Shown here: positions 15,294 to 24,440 of the stretch, in pieces | Numbering within the stretch: the stretch's first letter is position 1 | Layout: the number at the start of each line of letters is the position of its first letter | Assembly: GCA_022820625.1 (NCBI GenBank) | Contig: JAJEFE010000088.1 | Span: 1 to 64,000, forward strand | Reading direction: 5' to 3' | Source of the DNA: Gammaproteobacteria bacterium | GTDB taxonomy: Bacteria; Pseudomonadota; Gammaproteobacteria; Steroidobacterales; Rariloculaceae | DNA length: 64,000 nt | Notes under the pieces: generated by a model | The model's input: only the letters and a program-made list of their open reading frames with translations | Told to the model about the DNA's origin: nothing | Databases searched by the model: none | Program-made: the position numbers and the translations under genes

Positions 15294-15411
15294 ACAAAAT
15301 CTTACCACGTCATTCGCTGTTTCCGCTACGGGCTGCATCCAATCCGGATGCTGCGGGCATCTATTCCACAAAGGCGGCAGTTTCGCCGCAACGCTGCACG
15401 GGAGAGAAAAG

Positions 15412-15519
15412 ATGTACCGCAGAATCCATGAAGGTTCAGTCCAGTTTGTGGTGGTCGTGCTAATCGGCCTCGCCTATGCTCAGTGCCTGTATCAGTCGTT
15501 CGCGATCCTGACGGTCTGA
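15412..15519 (+). CDS. 35-residue membrane peptide
   Basis: The sequence begins MYRRIHEGSVQFVVVV and continues with LIGLAYAQCLY, one hydrophobic segment after a basic start. A GGGAGAG ribosome site lies six bases before the ATG. It precedes the DUF6249-like membrane protein and the ECF sigma factor by 60 bases on the same strand, so it may belong to that operon. It is too short for family assignment. The track shows only a longer frame beginning at 14887, which crosses the antitoxin. Confidence 0.5.
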   Translation: MYRRIHEGSVQFVVVVLIGLAYAQCLYQSFAILTV

Positions 15520-15579
15520 GCCGGGCTGTTGAACCACGGATAACTCCGAAGCCGAAACACTCATTTCAGGGAGAAAGCA

Positions 15580-15972
15580 ATGGAAGAAGAAGTTGTTGCC
15601 ATATTCGTTCCGATCGTCATGTTCATCGCCATCGCGGTCGTCATGTGCGTTTACTACTACATGCGCCACCGCACCGGCGAGGCTGTCCAGAAGACCGTGC
15701 AAACGGCGATCGAGCAAGGTCAGGAACTCACCCCCGAGATACTCGAACGGCTCGGGCAGGCGCCGAAGCGAAAGCCGGCGGATCTCAAGCTGGCGGATCT
15801 GCGCCGGGGCGTGATCCTGATCAGCGTCGGGGTCGGGATAGCGGCCTTCGGGGCGCTGGTCGGCGAGGAAGACGCCATGCGTCCGCTGCTGGCCATCGGT
15901 ACGCTTCCGTTCCTGATCGGCGTTGCTTACCTCGGATTGTGGAAATTCGGCAAGTCGGGCAAGTCCGGCTAG
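15580..15972 (+). CDS. DUF6249-like membrane protein
   Basis: A 130-residue protein with an N-terminal membrane segment (AIFVPIVMFIAIAVVMCVYYYM), a cytoplasmic stretch TIEQGQELTPEILERLG-like, and two further segments (RRGVILISVGVGIAAFGALVG and AIGTLPFLIGVAYLGLW). This layout fits the DUF6249 group, often found just before an ECF sigma factor, as here. A good ribosome site (AGGGAGAAAG) precedes the ATG. The role is unknown; a part in signalling to the sigma factor is inferred from position. Confidence 0.65.
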   Translation: MEEEVVAIFVPIVMFIAIAVVMCVYYYMRHRTGEAVQKTVQTAIEQGQELTPEILERLGQAPKRKPADLKLADLRRGVILISVGVGIAAFGALVGEEDAMRPLLAIGTLPFLIGVAYLGLWKFGKSGKSG

Positions 15973-15991
15973 CACGCCGGGTCGCACGCCC

Positions 15992-16543
15992 GTGGAGAGC
16001 CGCGACGGGGAACTCGTTGCCCGCGCCATCGCGACCGGCAATCCAGCGGACTACGACGAACTGATCCGCCGGTACCAGTCCGATGTGCGCAACTGGCTCC
16101 GCCACCTCACGGGCGAACCCTCGCGGGCGGACGACCTGGCGCAGGAAACCTTCATCCGAGCATGGGAACGGCTGCATACGATCGGTGACGGCAAACGGTT
16201 CAAGGCCTGGATAATGAAGATCGCCTACAACATGTTTCTCCAGTCAAGCCGTCGGCAGGGCAGGGAGGCAAGGCTGGCGGACGCCCTGGGCCGGGAGCAA
16301 CTGGCGACCGAAAGCCACGTCACCCCGAGCCGCGACGCCGGGGTGGCCGACCTGCCCAGGATGCTGGCGACATTGAGCCAAGACGAGCGCGCGGCCATGG
16401 TCCTCTGCTACGCTTACGGCATGAGTCACCGGGAGATCACCGAACTCACCGACATGCCGCTGGGTACGGTGAAGTCGCACATTCGCAGAGGGGCGGCGCG
16501 GATTCGAGACCGCTTCGACCTGGGGAGCCCTGCTCATGGATAG
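15992..16543 (+). CDS. ECF-family RNA polymerase sigma factor
   Basis: A 183-residue protein. Region 2 has YDELIRRYQSDVRNWLRHLTG, DDLAQETFIRAWERL and FKAWIMKIAYN; region 4 has LSQDERAAMVLCYAYGMSHREI and MPLGTVKSHIRRGAARI. Such sigma factors direct polymerase to stress or envelope genes. The start is probably GTG at 15992 (VESRDGEL), because the track start lies inside the upstream gene. The stop overlaps the next gene by eight bases, so the two are coupled. Confidence 0.88.
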   Translation: MESRDGELVARAIATGNPADYDELIRRYQSDVRNWLRHLTGEPSRADDLAQETFIRAWERLHTIGDGKRFKAWIMKIAYNMFLQSSRRQGREARLADALGREQLATESHVTPSRDAGVADLPRMLATLSQDERAAMVLCYAYGMSHREITELTDMPLGTVKSHIRRGAARIRDRFDLGSPAHG

Positions 16544-16904
16544 AACGGACAGACCCGTGACCCCTGAAGAGGAAGGCCGGCTTTCGGAACTCTTCGAGGC
16601 GCTCACACCGCCGCTGCAAGACGAGGGCTTCAGCGCAAACGTTTTGCGGCGCATCAGGCGGCGCGTATGGTTGCGGCGGTTGGTGCTTGGCACGGCCGTG
16701 GTCGTTGGAGGCGCGCTGGCGCTCGGCCCGCTCTCCGAACTGTCCGTCCTGCTCTCCGGAGTGCCCGTTCTGCTTTCCGACGGCCTGATTACGGTGGCCA
16801 CGAGCTGGAATGACCCGGCCTGGCTGGCTCAGAACCGGATGGTCCTGATGCTGGCGATTCTGGCCGTATCCATGCCCGGGGCGATTCGACTATTGGACAG
16901 ATAG
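16536..16904 (+). CDS. Putative membrane anti-sigma factor
   Basis: A 122-residue protein. An acidic N-terminal part (TPEEEGRLSELFEALTPPLQDEGFSANVLRRI) is followed by two hydrophobic segments (LVLGTAVVVGGALALGPLSEL and MVLMLAILAVSMPGAI). Coding begins inside the end of the sigma factor gene, the standard position of an anti-sigma regulator. No zinc-binding HxxxCxxC motif is present, so it is not a classical ZAS protein. The inhibitory role is inferred from position and topology. Confidence 0.6.
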   Translation: MDRTDRPVTPEEEGRLSELFEALTPPLQDEGFSANVLRRIRRRVWLRRLVLGTAVVVGGALALGPLSELSVLLSGVPVLLSDGLITVATSWNDPAWLAQNRMVLMLAILAVSMPGAIRLLDR

Positions 16905-17005
16905 CAACGGGTACGGATTCACCGACCCGTGCGGACCCGGCCGGTGATCTCGTGGCTTGACGCTGCGTCGCTTATCGCTCTGCTCGACCGTAAACGCAAA
17001 CCGGT

Positions 17006-18481
17006 TCAGGCCTCGAGCAACTCCCGCGCCCCGCGCACTGTGGCGTTCGTACGATTCCACGGACCGTTGAAGTAGGCGAAGCCGGCGGCGAGATAGCGGT
17101 CCCGCCACGGCGAACGTGGCGACAGAGCGTGATTCTCGATGGCCGCCTCGGCGAACTTGTAGTGGTGCGAATCGGTGCCATTGGCGACCAGGTAGTGCCT
17201 GATCCGGTCGACGAGCGGTTGCACGGCGCCGCCGGCCTCGAGATAGGCCAGAGTCTTGCCGATGGCCTGCGATCTCCCTCCTCGCCCGGCCGAGAACACT
17301 TCGTCCAGCGCCTCCGCGCCTGATGCCGGAGCTGTAAGGGCAAGGGGCTCAAACTCGTTCAATGCCGCCACGCCCCGTCTGGCACGCCCCGACATGCCCC
17401 GGAACCTGGGGATGAAGGCGGCGCCCTGCATCAGCATGAGCTGTCGGGTCCCCGCGTCCGAAGACTGGTGGAACGCGTAATGCAGGGCGTTGGATACGGT
17501 CTGCGCGTGCAACGGCACCACGCCGGGATCGGTCATCAGGAGCTCAGCCCCCGCCGCGTGAAGGGCATGCCAGATTGAATCGGGCGAAATTCCGTCCCTG
17601 AGAAAGTCCACGACGGCGCGGCTGGTCTCAAGCGTGTCGCCTTCCCGGAGCGCCGCCAGCACATCGGCGCTCGCGGCCGAATCGAGCCGCCCGTGGAGCC
17701 AGTTCTCGGGAATCTCCCGGCGTAATGCCGTGTTCTGCCGCCACGCCGCCTCTTCCCGGAGTTCGGTCGTTGCAGGATTGGGATCTTCGTAGAAATTCAC
17801 CAGGGCAGCTACCGTAGAGCGCAGCACCGGGTCGCGGTGCTCCCAGCCCAGCAGGTTCAGCATCCGGTGCGCGTTCTGCACCGTGATGGCCTTGTGGCCG
17901 ATGCCGCGGAAATCGCGGGCGCCATACTGCCAGAGTAGTTCAAAGACCTCGCGCGACTCCGCGACGCCGGCGTAATTCACCACGGCGGTGTCGGCGGCCT
18001 CCAGGTCCCAGTTGTCCAGCGCGGCAACCAACGCACTCCGGGCCTGATCCTGCGAGGGTGCGGGAGTCGGAACCGGCGGGCGGGCGGCCATGGTCCAGCC
18101 GCTGGAATGGCGTTCGTCTGCCTGCTCCTCCTTGAAGTAGTCCACGGCCCACAGCATCGGCAGCCAGCGCTCCGCAGGCGGCATGCCCATCGTGGTGTGA
18201 TGGATGGCGTGCAGCACCATCACGGCGTGGTACTTGAAGCCCACGTCCGGGTAGGGCGATACGTTGCGCACCGTCGCCAGCGTCAGTGCGGCGAGCAGGT
18301 CCTCGTAGCTCGTGCCGGAACGAATCCGCGCGACAACGCGCTCGATGATCTGCGAGCGCGGCGTTTCTTCCAGAAGGTCGAGCAGGTCGTAGATGTCGGC
18401 GGGCGCTGTCCGGCCCGACGGGCTGGCGATGGTCAGGGTTGCTGCGCCGCCGACGGCTCTCAGAAAATCTCGGCGGTCCAT
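17006..18481 (-). CDS. Tat-exported protein of unknown function
   Basis: A 491-residue protein starting MDRRDFLRAVGGAATL, a twin-arginine signal. The body is helical and rich in His near MVLHAIHHTTMGMPPAERW (about 95-115) and SNALHYAFHQSSDAG (about 330), which could hold a metal or cofactor. I do not recognise the family. The ATG at 18481 has GGAGGT upstream; the track start at 18613 is rejected. It faces the sigma/anti-sigma genes tail to tail and is preceded by an Lrp-type regulator gene on the same strand. Confidence 0.6.
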   Translation of the reverse strand: MDRRDFLRAVGGAATLTIASPSGRTAPADIYDLLDLLEETPRSQIIERVVARIRSGTSYEDLLAALTLATVRNVSPYPDVGFKYHAVMVLHAIHHTTMGMPPAERWLPMLWAVDYFKEEQADERHSSGWTMAARPPVPTPAPSQDQARSALVAALDNWDLEAADTAVVNYAGVAESREVFELLWQYGARDFRGIGHKAITVQNAHRMLNLLGWEHRDPVLRSTVAALVNFYEDPNPATTELREEAAWRQNTALRREIPENWLHGRLDSAASADVLAALREGDTLETSRAVVDFLRDGISPDSIWHALHAAGAELLMTDPGVVPLHAQTVSNALHYAFHQSSDAGTRQLMLMQGAAFIPRFRGMSGRARRGVAALNEFEPLALTAPASGAEALDEVFSAGRGGRSQAIGKTLAYLEAGGAVQPLVDRIRHYLVANGTDSHHYKFAEAAIENHALSPRSPWRDRYLAAGFAYFNGPWNRTNATVRGARELLEA

Positions 18482-18633
18482 ACGCACCTCCGGCTCCCCC
18501 AATCTCTTTTCGACCCATGGTAGGCCGTTCGGGATTGCGGGTCCAGTGAAGGACACCGTCTCATGGGACGTAGTCCTCGCCTCTTGCCGGAGCAGACCGA
18601 AATCCGCATTCATCTCCGGACAGGCACATCATC

Positions 18634-19134
18634 TCACTCAAGCCACTTCAACTTCTCGATCGGGTAGCCAAGATACCACTTCGACCGTTCCAGTATGGGC
18701 CGCGTGACGATTCGCTTGATCCTGAGTTCCGGCTTCGCGCTCATCGCGTCGCAGATCTTGTTGAGCGCCTGAATATTGCGCGCGCAGGTGAACGAAACGT
18801 AGTCGACTTCGCCGGATACCCTGAGGCAATCCATGAACTCGGGATACTTCTCGATTTCGGCTTCGAACACCCGGCGGGACGGCAGCGAGTTATCGCTCAG
18901 CGTGAATTCGACATAGGCGAGCACATGCTCGAACGTCCTGTCGAGATCGACTTCGCAATGGAAGTTGAAGAAATAGCCGGCTTCCCTCAAGGCGGAAACA
19001 CGTTGCGAGCAGGCCGCCGGCGACAGGCCGATTTCCTCCGCGAGCCGCTGATTGGTGATATCCGACTGCAGGTGAATCTTCGCAATGATCTTGCGATTGA
19101 TCGGATCGAGTTTTACCTGCTTCCGGGTAGGCAT
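18634..19134 (-). CDS. Lrp/AsnC-family transcriptional regulator
   Basis: A 166-residue protein: N-terminal helix-turn-helix (DITNQRLAEEIGLSPAACSQRVSALREAGYF, about 25-55) and a C-terminal RAM ligand domain (YVEFTLSDN, DYVSFTCARNIQALN). Lrp/AsnC proteins sense amino acids and control their metabolism or transport. It is divergent from the TonB receptor that opens the hydantoin/arginase cluster, with 247 bases between, so it is a likely regulator of that cluster. The start at 19134 (MPTRKQ) or 19149 is not settled; neither has a strong ribosome site. Confidence 0.8.
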   Translation of the reverse strand: MPTRKQVKLDPINRKIIAKIHLQSDITNQRLAEEIGLSPAACSQRVSALREAGYFFNFHCEVDLDRTFEHVLAYVEFTLSDNSLPSRRVFEAEIEKYPEFMDCLRVSGEVDYVSFTCARNIQALNKICDAMSAKPELRIKRIVTRPILERSKWYLGYPIEKLKWLE

Positions 19135-19286
19135 GGCCGCTCGACACATTGACTGCTGAAGAGAATTCCAAGTTTAGGCCGAATCGCCAAATTGTTCACG
19201 GCGGGCGCCCTGCAATTCAATCCAAGTTATTGCGCAACCGGGACGATAATTTAGGGACAATCCATTCCGCGTCCCGGAGTGGTCCA

Positions 19287-19350
19287 TTGACCGGCCGAAC
19301 GCGGCAGGAGCCGCGAGCCGGACGGCGCCATCGACCCTCCGAACGCGGCA
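19287..19350. repeat. Imperfect direct repeat in the regulator/receptor intergenic region
   Basis: Two 20-base units (19287-19306 and 19331-19350) agree at 17 of 20 positions and share CCGAACGCGGCA. They are 44 bases apart and end about 30 bases before the receptor ATG. They could be paired binding sites, perhaps for the divergent Lrp-type regulator. Confidence 0.4.
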
Positions 19351-19381
19351 TCGTGGCTCGCAATGCCCACGGGGGAACATC

Positions 19382-21520
19382 ATGAATTACTACGGATCCA
19401 TCAAGTCCTTGATGGTTGCGCTGCCGACCGCCTGCGCGCTCGGGTTCGCGACCGTCGCCGGCGCCCAGCAATCGGTGAGTACCGGCGTCGGGGTCATTGA
19501 AGAAGTAGTTGTCACGGCCCGAAAACGCTCGGAGAATCTCCAGGAGATTCCCGACTCGGTCACCGTCTTCGGGGAGACGGCGATCGAACGCGCCGGCATC
19601 GACAACATGTCGGATTTCGCCGCGTTGACGCCGAATTTTTCCGCGTACGGCAACTTCCGGCCCAACCTGACCAATATTTCCATTCGCGGATTCACTTCGA
19701 CCCAGCTCGGTGAGCCTCCGGTGGCGTTCGTCGTCGACGGGATCACTGTCCCCAATCTCGAATTCATGAACCAGGGCCTCATCGACATCCAGCAGATCGA
19801 GGTCATCCGGGGTCCCCAGGGCGCGCTCTACGGCAAGAATGCGATTGGCGGTGTCATCAACATCACGACCCGGGCGCCTTCGGACGATACGGAATTTGCG
19901 GTTCGCGGCGCGCTGGGATCGGGCAGCGACGCGCGCCTGAGCGCGTCGGTTTCCGGATCCCTTGCCGACAACGCGGTCTATCGCCTGGCCGCCTTCTATC
20001 GGAGTTTCGACGGCCTGATCGAGGACACGTTCAACGGGGAGACATCGGATTTCGTCGACGAGGCGGGTGTGCAAGGCTTGCTCGGCTTCGAGCTATCCGA
20101 CCGCACGTACATCGACTTTCGCGCACGCTACTCGAGCGGCGATTACGGCCTCGGCTACTACGAGAACGTGGATTTCGACACCCTGAGCGACAAGTCCGTG
20201 ACCCCGGCTCACAACGTGCTTCCGAACGACGAGAACACCCTGAGCAACGTCTCCGCGAAGCTGGAACACGAAGCCGATGCCGGATCGCTGATGGTGGTCG
20301 CCGGCTACAACAAGTCCACGGACGACAACTTCCTCGATTCGGATTTTTCCGCGCTGCCACCCGACTATGACAATTTTTTCTTCACCGGTGGACAGCACAG
20401 TCTGATTGAAGACGCGGCCACCACACTGGAAGCACGCTTCACCTCGCCTTCGGACAGCGCCTTCCGCTGGCTCGTCGGCGCCTACTACCAGGACCGCGAA
20501 CGCCTCAACGATTTCGACATCTACGACGACCTCGTCGGAACGGTGGTGCGGGACCGGCCGTCGTTCGCAGACGAGTTCGTGCTCGAGATTGTCCGCGACC
20601 GCCAGGAAAGCAACGCATTCGCGCTGTTCGGGCAGGCGAACTACGACATGTCCGATGTGCTGGAACTGACGCTGGCGCTTCGCTACGACGAGGAAGAACG
20701 GCAAGGCGTGGACCCGCGCGATCCGGACTCCTTCGCCAGCCGCACCTTCGACGAACTGCAGCCGAAAGTGTCCCTGGCATGGCAGGCGACGGAGCGGTTC
20801 CTGGCTTACGCGACCACAGCGCGGGGTTTTCGGTCCGGCGGCTTCAACGAGGTGGCTCCGACCGTGATCCGGGCATTCGAAGCGGAGACCTCCGACACCA
20901 CGGAAATCGGCTTCAAGTCCACCCTCGCGGAGGGTGTGCTGAGCCTGAACGCGGCGTTCTTCAACACGAGTCAGGACAATGCCCAGTTCACGCGCTTCAA
21001 CCCGGATACCTTTTCGCTCGAGCAACTCTCCATTGCCGCAGTGGATATCAGCGGGTTCGAGTTCGAAGGCTGGTGGAGTCCGACGGAGTCGGTCGACGTG
21101 CAACTGGGGTACGGCAGCATCGACAACGAGATCACGGACTTCAATTCGGACGACTACATATTCCCGCCCGAGGGCATCGTCGGCAACTCGATGCCGCGCG
21201 TCGCGGACTGGAACGCCAACCTGAGCGTCACCTGGACAGCGCCGCTGGGCGGCGCCATGGATTTCGTCACCCGGGTCTCCGGCAACTGGCTCGGCAAGCG
21301 CCATTTCGACCTCGAGAACCTCATGGTCGATGACAACGCGGCGTACCTGAACCTTTCACTGGGAATCGAGGCGGATGCCTGGACAGTCCAGTTACGTGGC
21401 ACCAACCTGGCGGACCGGCTGGAACCTGAAGACGCCTTTTACGGAATTGCTTCCACGCTGGCACGATTCCGCAATACGCCGCGGCAGGTGATGGCCGAGT
21501 TTACGTACCGCCTCCAGTAA
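19382..21520 (+). CDS. TonB-dependent outer-membrane receptor
   Basis: A 712-residue protein with a signal peptide (LPTACALGFATVAGAQQ) and a TonB box region GVIEEVVVTARKRSENLQEIP, typical of the Sphingomonas/gammaproteobacterial receptor group. The plug has SIRGFTSTQLGEPPVAFVVDG and IEVIRGPQGALYGKNAIGG. The barrel includes YATTARGFRSGGFNEV and ends in VMAEFTYRLQ. It opens a same-strand cluster with a cytosine-permease-like transporter, hydantoinase, DUF917 and arginase, so its substrate may be a nitrogen-rich organic compound. That substrate is inferred only from the neighbours. Confidence 0.85.
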   Translation: MNYYGSIKSLMVALPTACALGFATVAGAQQSVSTGVGVIEEVVVTARKRSENLQEIPDSVTVFGETAIERAGIDNMSDFAALTPNFSAYGNFRPNLTNISIRGFTSTQLGEPPVAFVVDGITVPNLEFMNQGLIDIQQIEVIRGPQGALYGKNAIGGVINITTRAPSDDTEFAVRGALGSGSDARLSASVSGSLADNAVYRLAAFYRSFDGLIEDTFNGETSDFVDEAGVQGLLGFELSDRTYIDFRARYSSGDYGLGYYENVDFDTLSDKSVTPAHNVLPNDENTLSNVSAKLEHEADAGSLMVVAGYNKSTDDNFLDSDFSALPPDYDNFFFTGGQHSLIEDAATTLEARFTSPSDSAFRWLVGAYYQDRERLNDFDIYDDLVGTVVRDRPSFADEFVLEIVRDRQESNAFALFGQANYDMSDVLELTLALRYDEEERQGVDPRDPDSFASRTFDELQPKVSLAWQATERFLAYATTARGFRSGGFNEVAPTVIRAFEAETSDTTEIGFKSTLAEGVLSLNAAFFNTSQDNAQFTRFNPDTFSLEQLSIAAVDISGFEFEGWWSPTESVDVQLGYGSIDNEITDFNSDDYIFPPEGIVGNSMPRVADWNANLSVTWTAPLGGAMDFVTRVSGNWLGKRHFDLENLMVDDNAAYLNLSLGIEADAWTVQLRGTNLADRLEPEDAFYGIASTLARFRNTPRQVMAEFTYRLQ

Positions 21521-21530
21521 ACTCAGCCCA

Positions 21531-22853
21531 GTGAACGCACCGGCCGGAACAGAGTCCGGCGGTTCGGGACCGGACGGCGAATCGCTTGAATTCGCCACGG
21601 AACCCGTGCCGCGCGGCCACAGGGTGGGCTGGATTCGGGTCGGCCTGATCAGCGCCATGGTGGCGTTCTCCCTGCCGACGTTCGTGACCGGCGCGGAGGT
21701 TCTGCTGGCCATCGACAACGCCCGCGGCATGGACGCCATTCTGATGGGCTGCGCCCTGGTGACCCTGATCGGCTCCATCGCCGGCGCGATCGGCACGCGC
21801 ACGCACCTCAGTTCCTACATGCTGGCGCGAATCGCCTTCGGCACCCGCGGTGCTGCCATCGTGAACATCGCGTTCGCGATTTCCCTGCTCGGCTGGTTCG
21901 GCGTCAACATCGACCTGTTCAGCGGCGCCATCCTGCGCTTGCTTCGGGATACGCTGGACATTTCGGCCCCTCCCTGGGCGATCGAACTGTTCGCCGGCGT
22001 GCTGATGACCGTCACGACCATCTACGGATTCCGGGCAATCAATACCCTGTCCGCTCTGCTGGTGCCCGCCATGATGGTGGTCACGGCGGTGTTGTTGTAC
22101 CAGGCGCTGGGGGAGCGGTCGTTCGCCGACACGCTCAACGTCCTGCAAGTACCGGAGATCGGGCTGGGCTACGCCATATCGTCCATCGTCGGCGGAATCA
22201 TTGTGGGAGCGGTCATCCTTCCGGATATCACTCGGTTCATACGCCACTGGCGCGGCGCGATCTTTACGGCGGTCCTCGCCTACTTGCTGGTGCAGCCTAT
22301 TGTGATGGTCGCCGGCGGGCTTGCGGCGGACCTGCTGGCGAACGACGACTTCCTGGACGTGCTCATCGTGATGGGCCTGAGCTGGGCGGCCTTCGTCATC
22401 GTCATCGCCGGAAGCTGGGTGCTCAATTCACTCAACCTGTACAGCACCTCCCTGAGCGTTGAAGCCACCTTTCCCGGGACGGAGAACCGCCTCCTCATCG
22501 TTGTGCTGGGCGCCCTGGGAACCGTGGCCGCGTTCATGAACATTCTCGATTATTTTCTGACGTTCCTCTTCTACCTGGCCATCGTGTTCGTGCCCGTGGC
22601 GGGCGTGATTGCCGTGGATCATTTCTTCGCCCGGCCATCAGCCTATTTCGGCGAACTGGTTGCGGCCGAACGCACCGTGTCGCCCATGGCGCTCGCCGCG
22701 TGGGCGGCCGGCAGCGTCGTGGCCCTGCTGGGGGCCGAGGAGATGATCCGGCTCACCGGTGTCGCGGCACTGGACGCGATGCTGGTATCGGCCAGCGGCT
22801 ACGCCATCCTGAGCCGCTTCGACCCGTCATTGTCGAATCCCCGGGCGGCATAG
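21531..22853 (+). CDS. Cytosine/purine permease-like transporter (NCS1 family)
   Basis: A 440-residue protein with about twelve membrane segments. ISAMVAFSLPTFVTGAEVLLA near residue 45, IGTRTHLSSYMLARIAFGTRGA and NSLNLYSTSLSVEATFP resemble CodB-like NCS1 symporters, which import cytosine, purines, hydantoins or similar bases with a cation. The start is GTG at 21531, ten bases after the receptor stop. The hydantoinase gene follows after 12 bases. A hydantoin-like or pyrimidine substrate is plausible from context. Confidence 0.75.
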   Translation: MNAPAGTESGGSGPDGESLEFATEPVPRGHRVGWIRVGLISAMVAFSLPTFVTGAEVLLAIDNARGMDAILMGCALVTLIGSIAGAIGTRTHLSSYMLARIAFGTRGAAIVNIAFAISLLGWFGVNIDLFSGAILRLLRDTLDISAPPWAIELFAGVLMTVTTIYGFRAINTLSALLVPAMMVVTAVLLYQALGERSFADTLNVLQVPEIGLGYAISSIVGGIIVGAVILPDITRFIRHWRGAIFTAVLAYLLVQPIVMVAGGLAADLLANDDFLDVLIVMGLSWAAFVIVIAGSWVLNSLNLYSTSLSVEATFPGTENRLLIVVLGALGTVAAFMNILDYFLTFLFYLAIVFVPVAGVIAVDHFFARPSAYFGELVAAERTVSPMALAAWAAGSVVALLGAEEMIRLTGVAALDAMLVSASGYAILSRFDPSLSNPRAA

Positions 22854-22865
22854 AGAGGAGCGGAC

Positions 22866-24440
22866 ATGCTCAGAATCGGCATCGATGTCGGCGGAACGCA
22901 TACGGATGCGGTATTGCTCGATGACGACGCCGTCATCGCGTCCACGAAGGCGTTGACGACAGCCGATGTGCTCACCGGCATCATGGATGCGCTCGAAGCG
23001 ATCCTTTCCGGGCATCCCGGCCGCGAAGACTCCATCGAAGCCGTAATGCTGGGGACGACCCAGTTCACCAACGCCGTGGTCGAGCGCCGCGAGCTCTCAG
23101 AGGTGGCGGCGATCCGGATCGGCAATCCGTCCGGAATCGGCCTGCCGCCCAAGATCGGCTGGCCCGAGGATATCGCCCGCTGCCTCGGGGAAAACGTGTA
23201 CACGATCCGGGGCGGCTACCTGTACGACGGCTGGCGCCTGGCGGAACTGGATGACGTGGAGATCGACACGGTCATCAGCGACCTGATGCGCAGGAAAGTC
23301 GAGGCGGTCGCCATCTCCTCGGCCTTCTCGCCGATGAATCCCGAACCGGAACTGGAGGTCGGCCGGCGCGTCAGGGCCGCGTTGCCGAATGCTCACGTCA
23401 CGCTTTCTCACAAGATCGGTCGGCTCGGCCTGCTGGAAAGGGAGAACGCCGCCTTGCTCAACACGAGCCTGCTGAGGTTCGCCGACCATGTCGTCACGTC
23501 CTTTGTCGAAGCGATCCGAAGCCGCGGTCTGGGCTGCCGCTTTTTCGTCAGTCAGAACGACGGCACGCTGATGGATGCCGCGTTCGCCCGCCACTACCCT
23601 GCGCTGACGTTCGCCTCAGGGCCGACCAACTCCCTGCGCGGGGCCTGCAAGCTGACCGGCCTGGACAACGCCGTGGTCGTGGATATCGGGGGCACGACTT
23701 CCGACGTTGGAATACTGCGGGACGGCTTTCCCAGGGAGTCGAACGTGGTCATCGAAGTGGGCGGCGTGCGGACGAACTTCCGGATGCCGGACATTCTCTC
23801 CATCGGCTTGGGTGGCGGCAGCCTCGTCGAGCCGGATGGAAACCGCATCGGGCCGCGCTCCGTCGGCCATCGCCTGGTTGAGGAAGGGCTGGTATTCGGA
23901 GGCACAACGCTGACTGCCACCGATATCGTCGTTGCCGGCGGCCACGCGGCGATAGGCGATGCCTCCCGGGTAGCCAACCTGGATTCGGACACGGTATCGG
24001 CGGCGACGCGGCGCATTTCCGACACGTTGAACCTGAGCATAGAAAGGATGAAACCGAGCAGCGATCCGTTGCCGGTGGTTCTCGTCGGCGGCGGCGCGAT
24101 CCTCGTCACGGAAAAACCGGCTGCGGCATCGGAGATGTTACGGCCCGAACATGCAGGCGTGGCCAACGCCATCGGTGCCGCCATTGCGCAGATCGGCGGG
24201 GAAACCGAACGGCTTGTTTCCTACGACAAGGTGCCGCGGAAGGACGCCATTCGGGATGTGACCGGGGAGGCGAGGAGACTCGCCGTGGCGGCCGGCGCCG
24301 ACGGTTCCACGCTGCGTGTGGCGGACGTCGAAGAAACGGCCATGTCGTACATGGAGGGCAATACAACCCGGCTACGCGCCAAGGTGGTCGGAGAAATTGC
24401 CGGACTGACGGGCTTCAAAGCCGCGAGGCAGGCCTCATGA
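22866..24440 (+). CDS. Hydantoinase/oxoprolinase family protein (HyuA-type)
   Basis: A 524-residue protein starting MLRIGIDVGGTHTDAVLLDD, the ATP-binding actin-like fold of HyuA proteins. Later VVVDIGGTTSDVGILRDGFP (about 277-296) and LSIGLGGGSLVEPDG are hallmark motifs. These enzymes open hydantoin or 5-oxoproline rings with ATP. The partner HyuB is not beside it; instead a DUF917 protein overlaps its stop by four bases (ATGA), the common arrangement for this subgroup. A GAGAGGAG ribosome site lies upstream. Confidence 0.85.
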   Translation: MLRIGIDVGGTHTDAVLLDDDAVIASTKALTTADVLTGIMDALEAILSGHPGREDSIEAVMLGTTQFTNAVVERRELSEVAAIRIGNPSGIGLPPKIGWPEDIARCLGENVYTIRGGYLYDGWRLAELDDVEIDTVISDLMRRKVEAVAISSAFSPMNPEPELEVGRRVRAALPNAHVTLSHKIGRLGLLERENAALLNTSLLRFADHVVTSFVEAIRSRGLGCRFFVSQNDGTLMDAAFARHYPALTFASGPTNSLRGACKLTGLDNAVVVDIGGTTSDVGILRDGFPRESNVVIEVGGVRTNFRMPDILSIGLGGGSLVEPDGNRIGPRSVGHRLVEEGLVFGGTTLTATDIVVAGGHAAIGDASRVANLDSDTVSAATRRISDTLNLSIERMKPSSDPLPVVLVGGGAILVTEKPAAASEMLRPEHAGVANAIGAAIAQIGGETERLVSYDKVPRKDAIRDVTGEARRLAVAAGADGSTLRVADVEETAMSYMEGNTTRLRAKVVGEIAGLTGFKAARQAS

